Source: an uncultured Opitutia bacterium (GTDB taxonomy: Bacteria; Verrucomicrobiota; Verrucomicrobiia; Opitutales; Opitutaceae). Taken from it: a stretch of 56,455 nt of DNA. Each line of letters starts with the position of its first letter. Position 1 is the stretch's first letter. A program made the translations under genes and the position numbers. Of the stretch, positions 35,370 through 43,312 are shown in pieces. The DNA lies in the NCBI GenBank assembly GCA_903881475.1, contig CAIRTK010000027.1:1-56455 (forward strand). Direction: 5' to 3'. The notes under the pieces were generated by a model, which saw only the letters and a list, made by a program, of their open reading frames with translations, was not told the origin of the DNA and ran no database searches.

Positions 35370-35975
35370 ATGTCAACCAAAGCTCAGGAAGTAGCCTTCG
35401 ATCAGGTGCTCGTAACCCGCTTCAAGAACGGCGACCAGTCCGCCTTCGATGAAATGGTTTCGCGCTATTGGGACCGGATCTACGCGATGGTCAACCAGCT
35501 GCTGCGCAATTCGCAGGACGCCGAGGAGGTCACCCAGGACGCCTTCATCCGCGCCCACCGCGGCCTGGCGAATTTCCGCGGGGACTCCGCCTTTTCGACT
35601 TGGCTCTACCAGATCGCCACGAACCTGGCCCGCAACCGCTACTGGTACTGGTGGCGCCGCAAACGGGACAAGTCCGTCTCCTTCGATGCCCCGGTCAGCG
35701 CTGACAATGCGACCACCTTGGCGGACCTGATTCCCGCGGAAGTGGAGACGCCCGACGACATCACCGTCACTCAGGAGTTTGTCGACCGGATCGCCCAAGG
35801 CATGGAAAAACTCAGCGCGAAGCACCGCGAGATCCTGACCCTGCGCAACATCAAGAATCTCTCCTATGAGGAAATAGCCGACATCCTCGGCATCTCGGTC
35901 GGTACGGTGAAAAGCCGCATTGCCCGCGCCCGCGAGAGCCTCCGCGCCAAACTTGGCGAAGACTTCAAGATCTGA
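35370..35975 (+). CDS. ECF-type RNA polymerase sigma factor
   Basis: 201 residues from ATG 35370 (MSTKAQEVAFDQVLVTRFKN). Region 2 covers about 20-90 (DQSAFDEMVSRYWDRIYAM, DAEEVTQDAFIRAHRGL, STWLYQIATNLARN) and region 4 about 145-195 (LSAKHREILTLRNIKNLSYE, GISVGTVKSRIARARE), with no region 3, as in sigma-E/ECF factors. It directs transcription of a stress or envelope regulon. The next gene, 45 bases on, looks like its membrane-bound anti-sigma factor. An in-frame ATG at 35325 is less likely. Confidence 0.92.
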   Translation: MSTKAQEVAFDQVLVTRFKNGDQSAFDEMVSRYWDRIYAMVNQLLRNSQDAEEVTQDAFIRAHRGLANFRGDSAFSTWLYQIATNLARNRYWYWWRRKRDKSVSFDAPVSADNATTLADLIPAEVETPDDITVTQEFVDRIAQGMEKLSAKHREILTLRNIKNLSYEEIADILGISVGTVKSRIARARESLRAKLGEDFKI

Positions 35976-36020
35976 CCTCTGCAGCCTGACCTCTGCAAAA
36001 ACCCCTGACCTAACACCGCC

Positions 36021-36692
36021 ATGAAAGAGTCCAAGTTCATCGAGCTCCTGAACCTCTATGTTGACCACCAGATCAGCCCGGATGACGCCAAGCTGCTTGA
36101 GTCGGAAGTCGAATCGAATCCCACGCGCCGCCGCATTTACCGCCAATACTGCCAGATGCAGAAGGCCTGTGCCCTGATGGGCGCTGGCCTCCACGCGGAG
36201 ACGCCCACGAGCGCCCGGAAGATCGTGGATTTCCAACACAGCCGCCGGGTTCCACTCCTCGCGGCTTATGCCACGGGATTCAGCGCGTTGGCCGCCTGCC
36301 TCGCGTTGGTTTTGGTGACGCGTTCCCGCGTGGGACAATCATCTGTCCATCCCGCCGTCGATGTGGCGCAACCGCAGCATCTGGTCCAGCCGGTCCTCGC
36401 CGTGGCGCCATCCACCAGCACCGCCCGGCCCACGCTCCAGCCGGCCTTCGGCCCGCGCTCCCTCAAACTCCGCGAGCAGAATGCCGAGCTGGCGGACAAC
36501 GCCGCGACCCCCGATCAGGCGTCGTTTGGCGGCTGGATGAACAATGTGCAGCTCACCTCGCTGGAAGGGGTCACGATTGACGACCTGCGCTTTGACGGGC
36601 GCTCAAACCTGCCGGCGGACAGCCGCCCCAGTCGCGCCGTCCGTCCGTTCCAAGGCAAGGTCGAGATGGCAGCAGTCCGCTTCCAGAAGTAA
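36021..36692 (+). CDS. Putative membrane-bound anti-sigma factor
   Basis: 223 residues. The N-terminal 50 residues (FIELLNLYVDHQISPDDAKL then RRRIYRQYCQMQKACALMG) have the shape of an anti-sigma domain but lack a complete HxxxCxxC zinc motif. A single hydrophobic helix lies at about 78-98 (LLAAYATGFSALAACLALVL), followed by a long low-complexity periplasmic part ending in a basic tail. Position right after an ECF sigma gene is the main evidence for function. It is convergent with ruvA, leaving one base between stop codons. Confidence 0.65.
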   Translation: MKESKFIELLNLYVDHQISPDDAKLLESEVESNPTRRRIYRQYCQMQKACALMGAGLHAETPTSARKIVDFQHSRRVPLLAAYATGFSALAACLALVLVTRSRVGQSSVHPAVDVAQPQHLVQPVLAVAPSTSTARPTLQPAFGPRSLKLREQNAELADNAATPDQASFGGWMNNVQLTSLEGVTIDDLRFDGRSNLPADSRPSRAVRPFQGKVEMAAVRFQK

Positions 36693-36693
36693 T

Positions 36694-37296
36694 TCAGCTG
36701 AGCGCCTTCTTGATCAGGGCCTCGGTGGTCGCCTTGGGTCCCAGCGTGAGCGCCGCCCGGCGCACCGCTTGGTCGGCATCGGCGGTCTTGTAGCCTAGAG
36801 CCGTCAGCGCCGCCACCGCATCGCGATGCGGTCCGCCGGCAGGGGTGTCGGCCGGGGCCGCGCCACCGGCTGCCGGCGCCGCGGTGCCGCCCGGGCCTAC
36901 CTTGGATTTCAACTCCACGACCAGCCGCTCCGCGGTTTTTTTTCCGATGCCCGGGCATTTGGCCAAGGTGGCAATGTCACCCACCCGGATCGCGTCCTCA
37001 AGCAGGGCCAGGGAAAGCCGGCTCATGATGCTGAGGGCCACCTTTGGGCCGACGCCGGTGACATGCTCGATCATGAGCCGGAAGAAATCCCGGTCCGCAG
37101 TGGTGGCGAAACCGTAGAGCGTCTGCGAATCCTCGCGATAAATGACAAGGGTATGGAGCTTCACCAAGGCTCCGGGCGGAGGAAGTTTTTCCGCCGTGGT
37201 GACCGGGATATTCACCTCGTAGGCAAACCCGTTGAGCTCGATGATGGCATGCAGCGGGCTGGCGGACGTGAGCGTGCCCTGGATCGAGGTGATCAT
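36694..37296 (-). CDS. ruvA: Holliday junction branch migration protein RuvA
   Basis: 200 residues. N-terminal OB fold (MITSIQGTL...YGFATTADRDFF), two helix-hairpin-helix motifs (VTGVGPKVAL, CPGIGKKTAERLV), a Gly/Ala/Pro-rich flexible linker (about 133-155) and the C-terminal domain III that contacts RuvB (DAVAALTALGYKTADADQAV). It binds four-way junctions and loads RuvB. It starts four bases after the dapB stop, so it is the last gene of dapA-dapB-ruvA; ruvB and ruvC are not in the window. Confidence 0.95.
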   Translation of the reverse strand: MITSIQGTLTSASPLHAIIELNGFAYEVNIPVTTAEKLPPPGALVKLHTLVIYREDSQTLYGFATTADRDFFRLMIEHVTGVGPKVALSIMSRLSLALLEDAIRVGDIATLAKCPGIGKKTAERLVVELKSKVGPGGTAAPAAGGAAPADTPAGGPHRDAVAALTALGYKTADADQAVRRAALTLGPKATTEALIKKALS

Positions 37297-37300
37297 GGCC

Positions 37301-38032
37301 TCACTTCAGCCCGAGCACATCCTGCATATCGTAGACCCCGGGCGGCTGCTTGACCACCCACTGCGCCGCACGCAAGGCACCGCGGGCAAAGATCGCCCGG
37401 TCACTGGCCCGGTGCGTGAGTTCCAAACGCTCGCCCAAAGCGGCAAATATGACGGTGTGGTCGCCCACGACATCGCCGCCGCGCAAGGCGTGGATGCCAA
37501 CCTCGGTCGGCGTACGTTCGCCCGTGATGCCTTGGCGGCCATGGCGAAGCGCCTGGGTCGTGAGCTTGCGTTCCTCTAGGATGATTTCGAGCAGGCGCGC
37601 TGCCGTGCCGCTAGGGGCATCCTTCTTGAACCGGTGGTGCATTTCGACGACTTCAGCGTCGTAATCCGAGCCAAGGACGGCGGCCGCACGGCGGGTGAGG
37701 GCGAAGAGCAGGTTGACCGCGACGGAGAAGTTGCCGGTCCAGACGCAGGGAACTTTGCCGGCGAGCGCAACGAGTTCCTTTTTTTCGGCGGCGGAGTGCC
37801 CGGTGGTGCCGATCACGATCGGCTTCTGCCGGGCGATCGCCTGCTCGAGCAGGGCTTTCGTGGCATGAGCCGAGCTGAAATCGACGATTACATCGGACTG
37901 TGCGAGGCCGGTCGCCAGGTCGTCACCTGCATCCACCATGGCTCCGACGACCAGGCCGAGATCTCCGGCCGCGGCCGAGAGTGCGTGGCCCATGCGGCCC
38001 TTGGCGCCATTGATGAGTATGCGAAGAGCCAT
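37301..38032 (-). CDS. dapB: 4-hydroxy-tetrahydrodipicolinate reductase
   Basis: 243 residues, at the short end for the family. NAD(P)-binding start ILINGAKGRMG, then VDFSS, GTTGHSAAEKKEL, the conserved GNFSVAVNLLF, the catalytic EMHHRFKKDAPSGTA (His pair and Lys) and GERTPTEVGIHALRGGDVVGDH. It carries out the second step of the diaminopimelate/lysine branch. dapA lies three bases upstream, ruvA four bases downstream. Confidence 0.94.
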   Translation of the reverse strand: MALRILINGAKGRMGHALSAAAGDLGLVVGAMVDAGDDLATGLAQSDVIVDFSSAHATKALLEQAIARQKPIVIGTTGHSAAEKKELVALAGKVPCVWTGNFSVAVNLLFALTRRAAAVLGSDYDAEVVEMHHRFKKDAPSGTAARLLEIILEERKLTTQALRHGRQGITGERTPTEVGIHALRGGDVVGDHTVIFAALGERLELTHRASDRAIFARGALRAAQWVVKQPPGVYDMQDVLGLK

Positions 38033-38035
38033 GTG

Positions 38036-38923
38036 TTACTTGCGCGCCGTCGCGAGGGCCTTGATCAACACGGGGAGATAGGCCGGGGTCAGGTCGCTCA
38101 ACGGCGGACGAACGGCCGCGGAAGTGATGATGCCCGACCGGACGAGCGCCACCTTGATCGGAACGGGGTTCGGATCGAGGAAGATGGCCTTGAAGAACGG
38201 ATAGAGCTGGCGATGGAGGCGCGTGGCCTTCGCATAATCGCCGGCCAGGGCGAAACGGACCATCTGCCCGACCTCGCGGACGAGCAGATTGGAAGCGACG
38301 CTGATGACCCCCTCGGCCCCGACGGCCATGAAGGGCAGGGTGAGGGCATCATCGCCGCTGAGCACAGTGATGTCAGACCCCAGGGCCTGCTTGAGTTGAT
38401 CGACGCGATCGACATTGCCGCCGGCTTCCTTGATCCAGCGGACATGCGGATACTTGGCGCGCAGGCGCTCCACGACGGGCACACTGATCTCGATGCTGCA
38501 ACGGCCGGGGATGGAGTACAGGATGATGGGCCGGTCGGTGGCCTCCGCCACGGCGCAGTAGTGCCGGAAGAGACCCTCCTGGTTCGGCTTGTTGTAATAC
38601 GGCGTGACCACGAGCATGCCGTCGGCACCCGCCGCATGGGCCTGGTGCGTGAGCTCGACGGCTTCAGCCGTGGAATTGGATCCCGTGCCCGCAATCACGG
38701 GCACGCGGCCGCGGGCGGTCGCAATGACCGAGCGAACCACATCCATGTGTTCCTCGTGGCTCAGGGTGGGCGATTCGCCCGTGGTGCCGACCGGAACCAG
38801 GCCATTGATGCCGCCTTTGATCTGGTGCTCGACGAGTTTCGCGAGATCGCGATAAGCGACCTCGTGATTCTTGAAAGGCGTGACAAGCGCCGTGAGCGTG
38901 CCAGTGAGCGGGCGGAGTTTCAT
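38036..38923 (-). CDS. dapA: 4-hydroxy-tetrahydrodipicolinate synthase
   Basis: 295 residues from ATG 38923 (MKLRPLTGTLTALVTPFKN). TIM-barrel class I aldolase: GTTGESPTLSHEE, PYYNKPNQEGLFRHY (catalytic Tyr), YSIPGRC, and IKEAGGN with the Schiff-base Lys. Condenses pyruvate and aspartate semialdehyde, the first committed step to diaminopimelate and lysine. It leads the dapA-dapB-ruvA set and is divergent from pilT with a 69-base gap that must hold both promoters. Confidence 0.95.
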   Translation of the reverse strand: MKLRPLTGTLTALVTPFKNHEVAYRDLAKLVEHQIKGGINGLVPVGTTGESPTLSHEEHMDVVRSVIATARGRVPVIAGTGSNSTAEAVELTHQAHAAGADGMLVVTPYYNKPNQEGLFRHYCAVAEATDRPIILYSIPGRCSIEISVPVVERLRAKYPHVRWIKEAGGNVDRVDQLKQALGSDITVLSGDDALTLPFMAVGAEGVISVASNLLVREVGQMVRFALAGDYAKATRLHRQLYPFFKAIFLDPNPVPIKVALVRSGIITSAAVRPPLSDLTPAYLPVLIKALATARK

Positions 38924-38992
38924 GGGAGCAGGCAATGTTGCCTTGCGGTAGAAGGCATGGTGAAATAGGGAATCCGCAACGCTTTTTTACCC

Positions 38993-40084
38993 ATGGCCAC
39001 TCCCCACACGGAAATGCTCAACGACCTGCTCAAACTCGCCGTGGAAAGCGGTGCGAGCGACATTGTCGTAAAATCCAACAAGCCCGGCTATGTGCGCCTG
39101 TCCGGCCGCCTCAAGCCCGTGGAGATGGATCCGATTTCCTGCCCGGAGGCCCAGGCCTTCGTGGATGAGCATGTCCCGAAGGTCTTTCGGCAGAAGTGGG
39201 AGGATGAGGGGCAGGTTGACTTTGCCTACTCGGCCGAGGGCGTGGGCCGCTTCCGCGTGAACGCCTTTCACCAGCGCGGTTTGGTGAGTATCGTGATGCG
39301 TCACATCAAGAGCCGGGTGCCCTCATTCGAGGACCTCGGGGTGCAGGCCGAGCCCATGCTCAAGCTCGCGCAGGCCAAGGATGGCATTCTGCTCGTCTGC
39401 GGCGCCACCGGCTCGGGCAAGAGTTCCACGATGGCCGCCATGCTCAACTGGATCAACCTGAACCTGGACAAGCATATCGTCACGATCGAGGACCCGATCG
39501 AGTACACCTTCCAGGACGAGAAGTCCCTGTTTCAGCAGCGCGAAATTGGCCTGGATGTCCCGAGCTTCGAAATGGCGATCAAGGCCGTCCTGCGGCAAAA
39601 CCCCGACATCATCCTCATCGGTGAGATGCGCGACCGTGAAACATTCGAAACCGCAATCTCCGCCGCCGAGACCGGGCACCTGGTCTTCTCGACCATGCAC
39701 GCCGCGACCGTGGCGCAGTCCCTGACCCGGCTGTTCGAATTCTTTCCGCCCGAGGAGCAGATCCAGGCGCGCCGGGCGGTCTCGGGTTCGCTGCGCGGCT
39801 TTATCTGCCAAAAGCTCGTACCGGCGCTCGAAGGGGGCGGCCGCGTGCCGACCAACGAGATCCTCAACGCCGATACCGTCGTGAAAAACCTCATCCTCGA
39901 GGGGCAGTTTGAGAAGATCCAGGGCATCCTCGACGGCAACACCGACTCGAACAGCTTTTCGTTCAACAAGGACATCTTCCGCCTGATCAAGGCGGGCAAG
40001 ATCAGTAAGGCCGAGGGCCTGCGCTTCTCGCCGAACCCGCAGGCGCTGGAGATGAACCTCAAGGGCATCTTCATCAAGACCTGA
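38993..40084 (+). CDS. pilT: Type IV pilus retraction ATPase PilT
   Basis: 363 residues. An N-terminal PAS-like domain is followed by the RecA-like ATPase: Walker A CGATGSGKSS (about 133-142), Asp box TIEDPIEYTF, Walker B DIILIGEMRD, the AIRNLIRE-equivalent and the His box ETGHLVFSTMHA. It powers pilus retraction for twitching. Length is typical (about 345-370). No other pilus gene is adjacent, although a pilin gene starts at the right end of the window, about 16 kb away. A small secreted-protein gene follows eight bases after its stop. Confidence 0.95.
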   Translation: MATPHTEMLNDLLKLAVESGASDIVVKSNKPGYVRLSGRLKPVEMDPISCPEAQAFVDEHVPKVFRQKWEDEGQVDFAYSAEGVGRFRVNAFHQRGLVSIVMRHIKSRVPSFEDLGVQAEPMLKLAQAKDGILLVCGATGSGKSSTMAAMLNWINLNLDKHIVTIEDPIEYTFQDEKSLFQQREIGLDVPSFEMAIKAVLRQNPDIILIGEMRDRETFETAISAAETGHLVFSTMHAATVAQSLTRLFEFFPPEEQIQARRAVSGSLRGFICQKLVPALEGGGRVPTNEILNADTVVKNLILEGQFEKIQGILDGNTDSNSFSFNKDIFRLIKAGKISKAEGLRFSPNPQALEMNLKGIFIKT

Positions 40085-40092
40085 TCATTCCC

Positions 40093-40413
40093 ATGCGTGC
40101 CGTGCGGCGTACCCGGTTTCTGCTTCTGGCAGTCGTGGCCGCAGGACTGCGCGCGGAACCGCCGGCCTCATCCGCGACACCTCCGCCTGAGGATGCCATC
40201 AACGCGGCCAAGCGCGACTACGACTTGATCAAGGGTGCCAAATCTTCCTCGCTCGATCCGCAAAGGATGGATCTGCCAAGGATGGAGGCCCCGGCAATGC
40301 ATCTTTCCAGCGACGAGATGGCGGTTTTTCTGGAGTCGGAAGCCGCACAGAAGAAGAAGGCCAAGGACCCGAAAAAGGGGAATTCCGGAAACTGTGAGAT
40401 TGCCTCGAATTAG
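40093..40413 (+). CDS. Small exported protein, unknown function
   Basis: 106 residues with a basic N-terminus and hydrophobic stretch (MRAVRRTRFLLLAVVAAGLR) that looks like a signal peptide. The rest is hydrophilic, begins with Pro/Ala-rich sequence, has a helical SSDEMAVFLESEAAQKKKAK region and ends in Lys/Gly/Asn-rich residues. It starts eight bases after pilT and is presumably co-transcribed with it. I do not recognise the family; a link to pilus function would be a guess from position. Confidence 0.6.
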   Translation: MRAVRRTRFLLLAVVAAGLRAEPPASSATPPPEDAINAAKRDYDLIKGAKSSSLDPQRMDLPRMEAPAMHLSSDEMAVFLESEAAQKKKAKDPKKGNSGNCEIASN

Positions 40414-40498
40414 TGGACACAGACAACCGCGTTGACGGGTAGCTGTTTGGTCGCTTGCGAGGACATCCAAACCCAATAACCACCGCACACAAGGAACC

Positions 40499-40948
40499 AT
40501 GAAAATCTCCCAACTCTTGTCGCAACGTGAAGGGCTGCTGCAGCAGGCGCGTCTGGCTAACCTGGCCTACGCGTATGCGAAGCTCGAGGAGTTTGACGGT
40601 CGGATCGCCCGCGCGCGGCTTACGGGCGAGGTCAACCTGCTCCAGGCCGATCCCGCGGCCGGCGGATTCTGGCCGATGCTCACGGCCCGGGAAGGCAACC
40701 AGTCGGTGATCGAAGAGCATTTCACGGAGGAGGACGTGACGGAACTGGCCGACATCATCGCGTTCTTCACGGGCGCGACCGAACTCGACCTGACCTTCCG
40801 CATCGAGGACCTGGCCGAGCGGTTCGCCGCCCCGTTGCGCCGCGAACTGGAGCGGGCGGGCGTCGCAGTCAGCACCCCGCCGTCAGTCGCAGAGTCGCCG
40901 GACGGTCCCGGCACCCGGGGCTGCCCGCAGCGGGGCGAAGGGATCTGA
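40499..40948 (+). CDS. Unknown cytoplasmic protein
   Basis: 149 residues beginning MKISQLLSQREGLLQQARLA. Mostly helical and charged with no signal peptide: an N-terminal helix pair, an aromatic-containing segment (GGFWPMLTAREGNQSVIEEH), an acidic helix (TEEDVTELADIIAFFTG) and a C-terminal helix (EDLAERFAAPLRRELERAG). The last 25 residues (PPSVAESPDGPGTRGCPQRG) are low complexity. AAGGA at 40491-40495 precedes the ATG closely. No family recognised. Confidence 0.6.
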   Translation: MKISQLLSQREGLLQQARLANLAYAYAKLEEFDGRIARARLTGEVNLLQADPAAGGFWPMLTAREGNQSVIEEHFTEEDVTELADIIAFFTGATELDLTFRIEDLAERFAAPLRRELERAGVAVSTPPSVAESPDGPGTRGCPQRGEGI

Positions 40949-40963
40949 CGGCAGCGATCGGCG

Positions 40964-41061
40964 GAGGTGGAGCGAGTTGCCCCCAACGCGCTGAGCATCG
41001 CTGTTCATGTTCAATCGCAGCCGGAGCCAAGCCAACGCATTGGGGCAATGCGTTCCACCTC
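40964..41061. repeat. Inverted-repeat element A
   Basis: GAGGTGGAGCGAGTTG (start of 40964-40990) is an imperfect inverted copy of the sequence at 41036-41061, which ends GTTCCACCTC; the right arm also contains the perfect hairpin CGCATTG-GGG-CAATGCG. The left part of the 306-base gap 40949-41254. Confidence 0.65.
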
Positions 41062-41069
41062 GCGAACCG

Positions 41070-41274
41070 CTCAACTGATCAGCAGCAACCAGACGCTGCG
41101 ATCCAGCGGAAGGTGGGCGGGCCCGTCCCGTGCCCGCATGGTGGGCCGGGCGCTCCGTCGCCCGGCTGTAGTGGCACAAACCGGACGGGACGCCCGGCAC
41201 ACTGCTAATCGCTCAAACGCGGGCACGGGACGGGCCCGCCCACCTTGTTATCCCTCAGCTGATCAGCAGCAACC
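41070..41274. mobile_element. MITE-like inverted-repeat element B with flanking 21-base duplication
   Basis: A perfect 28-base inverted repeat, left arm 41110-41137 (begins AAGGTGGGCGGGCCCG) and right arm 41219-41246, encloses 81 bases with a further GCCGGGCG/CGCCCGGC hairpin. It is flanked by a direct repeat of 21 bases (41070-41090 and 41254-41274, 20 of 21 identical) containing TGATCAGCAGCAACC. There is no open reading frame for a transposase. The right copy includes the stop codon of the DUF1826 gene. Confidence 0.6.
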
Positions 41275-41965
41275 GCGGCGGCTGGCCGGGCAGGGTGGCG
41301 GGGGCGCGGTGGATGCACGGCGGGACCGGACTGCCGGGATAGTCGACGGCGATGCGCCAGAGGTGGCCCACGCCAAAGGAAAACAGCCGGGCCGAAGGGG
41401 AGGGCACGTAGTGGAGATCGTAGCTGTGCTCCTTCAGATACCCGAGAAAGCTATCGTCATCCGCACCTCCATAGCTCGCGAGCAACCGGGCGCGGGTCTC
41501 GGGGATATCCACGTGCCGCCGCGCCTCGTCATTGCGCAACCCCTCGCTCGGGGCTCCGTAGTACGTGCACAGCCAGGTATCGGTCTCAATCGTGGCCCGA
41601 TCCGCATGAAACGAGTAGACGTCCGTAGACACTACTTCTGCCGCCTCATCACGCGGATAGCCGTCGATACAGTTGAGCACCGGATCCAAGCCCAGTTCAC
41701 GCAGCCGCCGCTGGTCCTCGATCATCGCGTCAATAGCCACCCGCCCCGCTGCGCTCACGGGCAGAGCCTGCAACCGCGCCTCGTCGATGGTGGCGATTCC
41801 TTCGTCGGCACCGAGCTTGCCCACAACTTCGGCAAAATCACCGGCCAATGTCCGCTCCCAGCAGAGTGCATTGATGCCATTCCCAAACGGCTTCGCCACT
41901 AGCTCATCGAAATTCCTCACCCGTTGGAAGCGAGGATAGTTGGAGGGCAGGACAAAAGGAGTCAC
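41255..41965 (-). CDS. DUF1826 domain protein
   Basis: 236 residues from a GTG at 41965. Conserved DUF1826 blocks: VYSFHADRATIETDTWLCTY, GAPSEGLRNDEARRHVDIP and the C-terminal CIHRAPA. The scattered His/Asp/Cys residues suggest a metal-binding or redox fold, and homologues often occur near zinc-homeostasis genes, but no function is established; no such gene is adjacent here. The last five codons and the stop (LLLIS) lie in a 21-base sequence repeated 184 bases downstream on the other side of an inverted-repeat element. Confidence 0.85.
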   Translation of the reverse strand: MTPFVLPSNYPRFQRVRNFDELVAKPFGNGINALCWERTLAGDFAEVVGKLGADEGIATIDEARLQALPVSAAGRVAIDAMIEDQRRLRELGLDPVLNCIDGYPRDEAAEVVSTDVYSFHADRATIETDTWLCTYYGAPSEGLRNDEARRHVDIPETRARLLASYGGADDDSFLGYLKEHSYDLHYVPSPSARLFSFGVGHLWRIAVDYPGSPVPPCIHRAPATLPGQPPRLLLIS

Positions 41966-42010
41966 GAGTGGGAAGGAGCAGGGAAATCGCGCGAGGAAAG
42001 GCAGGACTTA

Positions 42011-42970
42011 TTACCGGACCTGAAGTCGCTCGCGGCGGGTGGTGGCGGGGAGGTAGGTCCAGGCTAGGATTCGGCTTTGTTTTTGGCCGGCGAACATCGT
42101 GAGGGTGCGCACATCGGTGGCGCGGGCTTTGGTTAGCTCGCGGTAGAGGGCGGGCAGCGTGGCACGCTTGGAAACCAAGGTCGTGAACCAGACGCAGAGG
42201 CCCGGGCGGGCGGCGCTTTCCTGGATCATGCGGCGGATGAAGGCGGCTTCGCCGCCGCGGCACCAGAGTTCGTTGCTTTGGCCGCCGAAGTTGAGCGTCG
42301 TTTTTGATGGTTGGCTGTGGCTGAGGTTCGTCAGTTTTCGGCGAGTGCCGGCGGTGGCTTCGGCGAGTGAGGCATGGAAGGGTGGGTTGCAGATCGAGAG
42401 CGCGAAGGTTTCGCCGGGATGGACGACGTTCCGGAAGATCGCGTTGGCGTCGGGCTGGAGGCGGACCGTGATTTTCCCGGCGGGCGGCGGATTGGCGGCC
42501 ACGAGCTGCTTCGCCCAATCAACGGCCATGGGATCGATGTCGGTGCCGACGAAGCTCCAGCCGTACACCGATGCGCCGATGAGCGGATAGACGCAGTTCG
42601 CGCCGGTGCCGATGTCGAGGACGGCGACTTTCGGGCCGCGCGGGAGGTCGGCGGGAATGCCCTCGGCCAGAAGATCGGCGACATAGTGAAGGCAGTCGGC
42701 CCGGCTGGGGATGGGTGGGCAGAGGTAACCGTGTGGGATGTCCCAGTGGGCGATGCCGTAGTGGAGTTTCAGCAGCGCACGGTTGAGCGTTTTCACGGCG
42801 ACCGGATCGGCGAAGTCGATCGTGTCGCCGGCGAGTGGATGGGGACGAATGAAACGCTTCAGCTCCGGGCAGGCCTGGATCAGGCGGGGAAAATCGTAGG
42901 GCGCGCGGTGGGGATTGCGCGGGTGCAGCTCACCCCGGGTATGGGTCGATCGTTTGGCCGGAGGTTGCAC
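42011..42970 (-). CDS. rlmF: 23S rRNA (adenine-1618-N6)-methyltransferase RlmF
   Basis: 319 residues if GTG 42970 is the start. Family opening LHPRNPHRAPYDFPRLI, SAM-binding LDIGTGANCVYPLIG, and the N6-adenine methylase motif CNPPFHAS are clear, as are GGQSNELWCRGGEAAFI and TLVSKRATLPALY. It methylates A1618 of 23S rRNA. There is no ATG close to the family start; CTG just before HPRN or GTG 42970 are candidates. The open frame continues for 95 codons further upstream through a purine-rich tandem repeat, which is unlikely to be translated. Confidence 0.87.
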   Translation of the reverse strand: MQPPAKRSTHTRGELHPRNPHRAPYDFPRLIQACPELKRFIRPHPLAGDTIDFADPVAVKTLNRALLKLHYGIAHWDIPHGYLCPPIPSRADCLHYVADLLAEGIPADLPRGPKVAVLDIGTGANCVYPLIGASVYGWSFVGTDIDPMAVDWAKQLVAANPPPAGKITVRLQPDANAIFRNVVHPGETFALSICNPPFHASLAEATAGTRRKLTNLSHSQPSKTTLNFGGQSNELWCRGGEAAFIRRMIQESAARPGLCVWFTTLVSKRATLPALYRELTKARATDVRTLTMFAGQKQSRILAWTYLPATTRRERLQVR

Positions 42971-42989
42971 TGCGTTGCAGCGAACCGGA

Positions 42990-43237
42990 TTGGCCACGAA
43001 AAGGCACGAAGAAGCGCAGGCGCGGGGCGCGCAGGAGAAGGGGGCAAGGAGCAGGGAGAAGGGAGGTGCGCGACGCGCAGGAGCAAGGAACAGGGAGCAA
43101 GGAGAAGGGAGGCGCGTGTAGCGCAGGAGAACGGGGAAGGGAGCAAGGAGCAGGGAAAGCCGCGGAAAGCGAAACTGGAAGGAGCGGTCGATTGATCTAG
43201 GCTTTCTTTGCGCGTTTTCGTGCCTCTTTGTGGCTAA
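42990..43237. repeat. Palindromic intergenic element (TTTGTGGC type) enclosing a tandem repeat
   Basis: TTGGCCACGAAAAGGCACGA (from 42990) is an imperfect inverted copy of TCGTGCCTCTTTGTGGCTAA (ending 43237). The right arm and the following AACGCCTGAGGCT resemble the end of the element at 9749-9863. It fills most of the 342-base gap 42971-43312; the tandem repeat lies between the arms. Confidence 0.7.
43018..43161. repeat. Degenerate purine-rich tandem repeat, about three units
   Basis: Three units of roughly 45-50 bases, each opening with a GCGC-type block and AGCGCAGGAG-like sequence and continuing with AAGGAGCAGGGAGAAGGGAG variants. The + strand is almost free of T. It overlaps an open but non-conserved upstream extension of rlmF. 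Confidence 0.75.
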
Positions 43238-43312
43238 CGCCTGAGGCTGACGCACAGCCTAGTTACCTCGGCTGCTACCGGGCTCGGCTGACGCGGGCTG
43301 GCTGCTGTCGGC

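Noticed and set aside
42971-43255. N-terminal extension of rlmF by 95 codons.
   Set aside because: It translates the tandem repeat and palindrome arms (Leu/Pro/Ser-rich repeats) and is not family-like; RlmF proteins begin near LHPRNPH.
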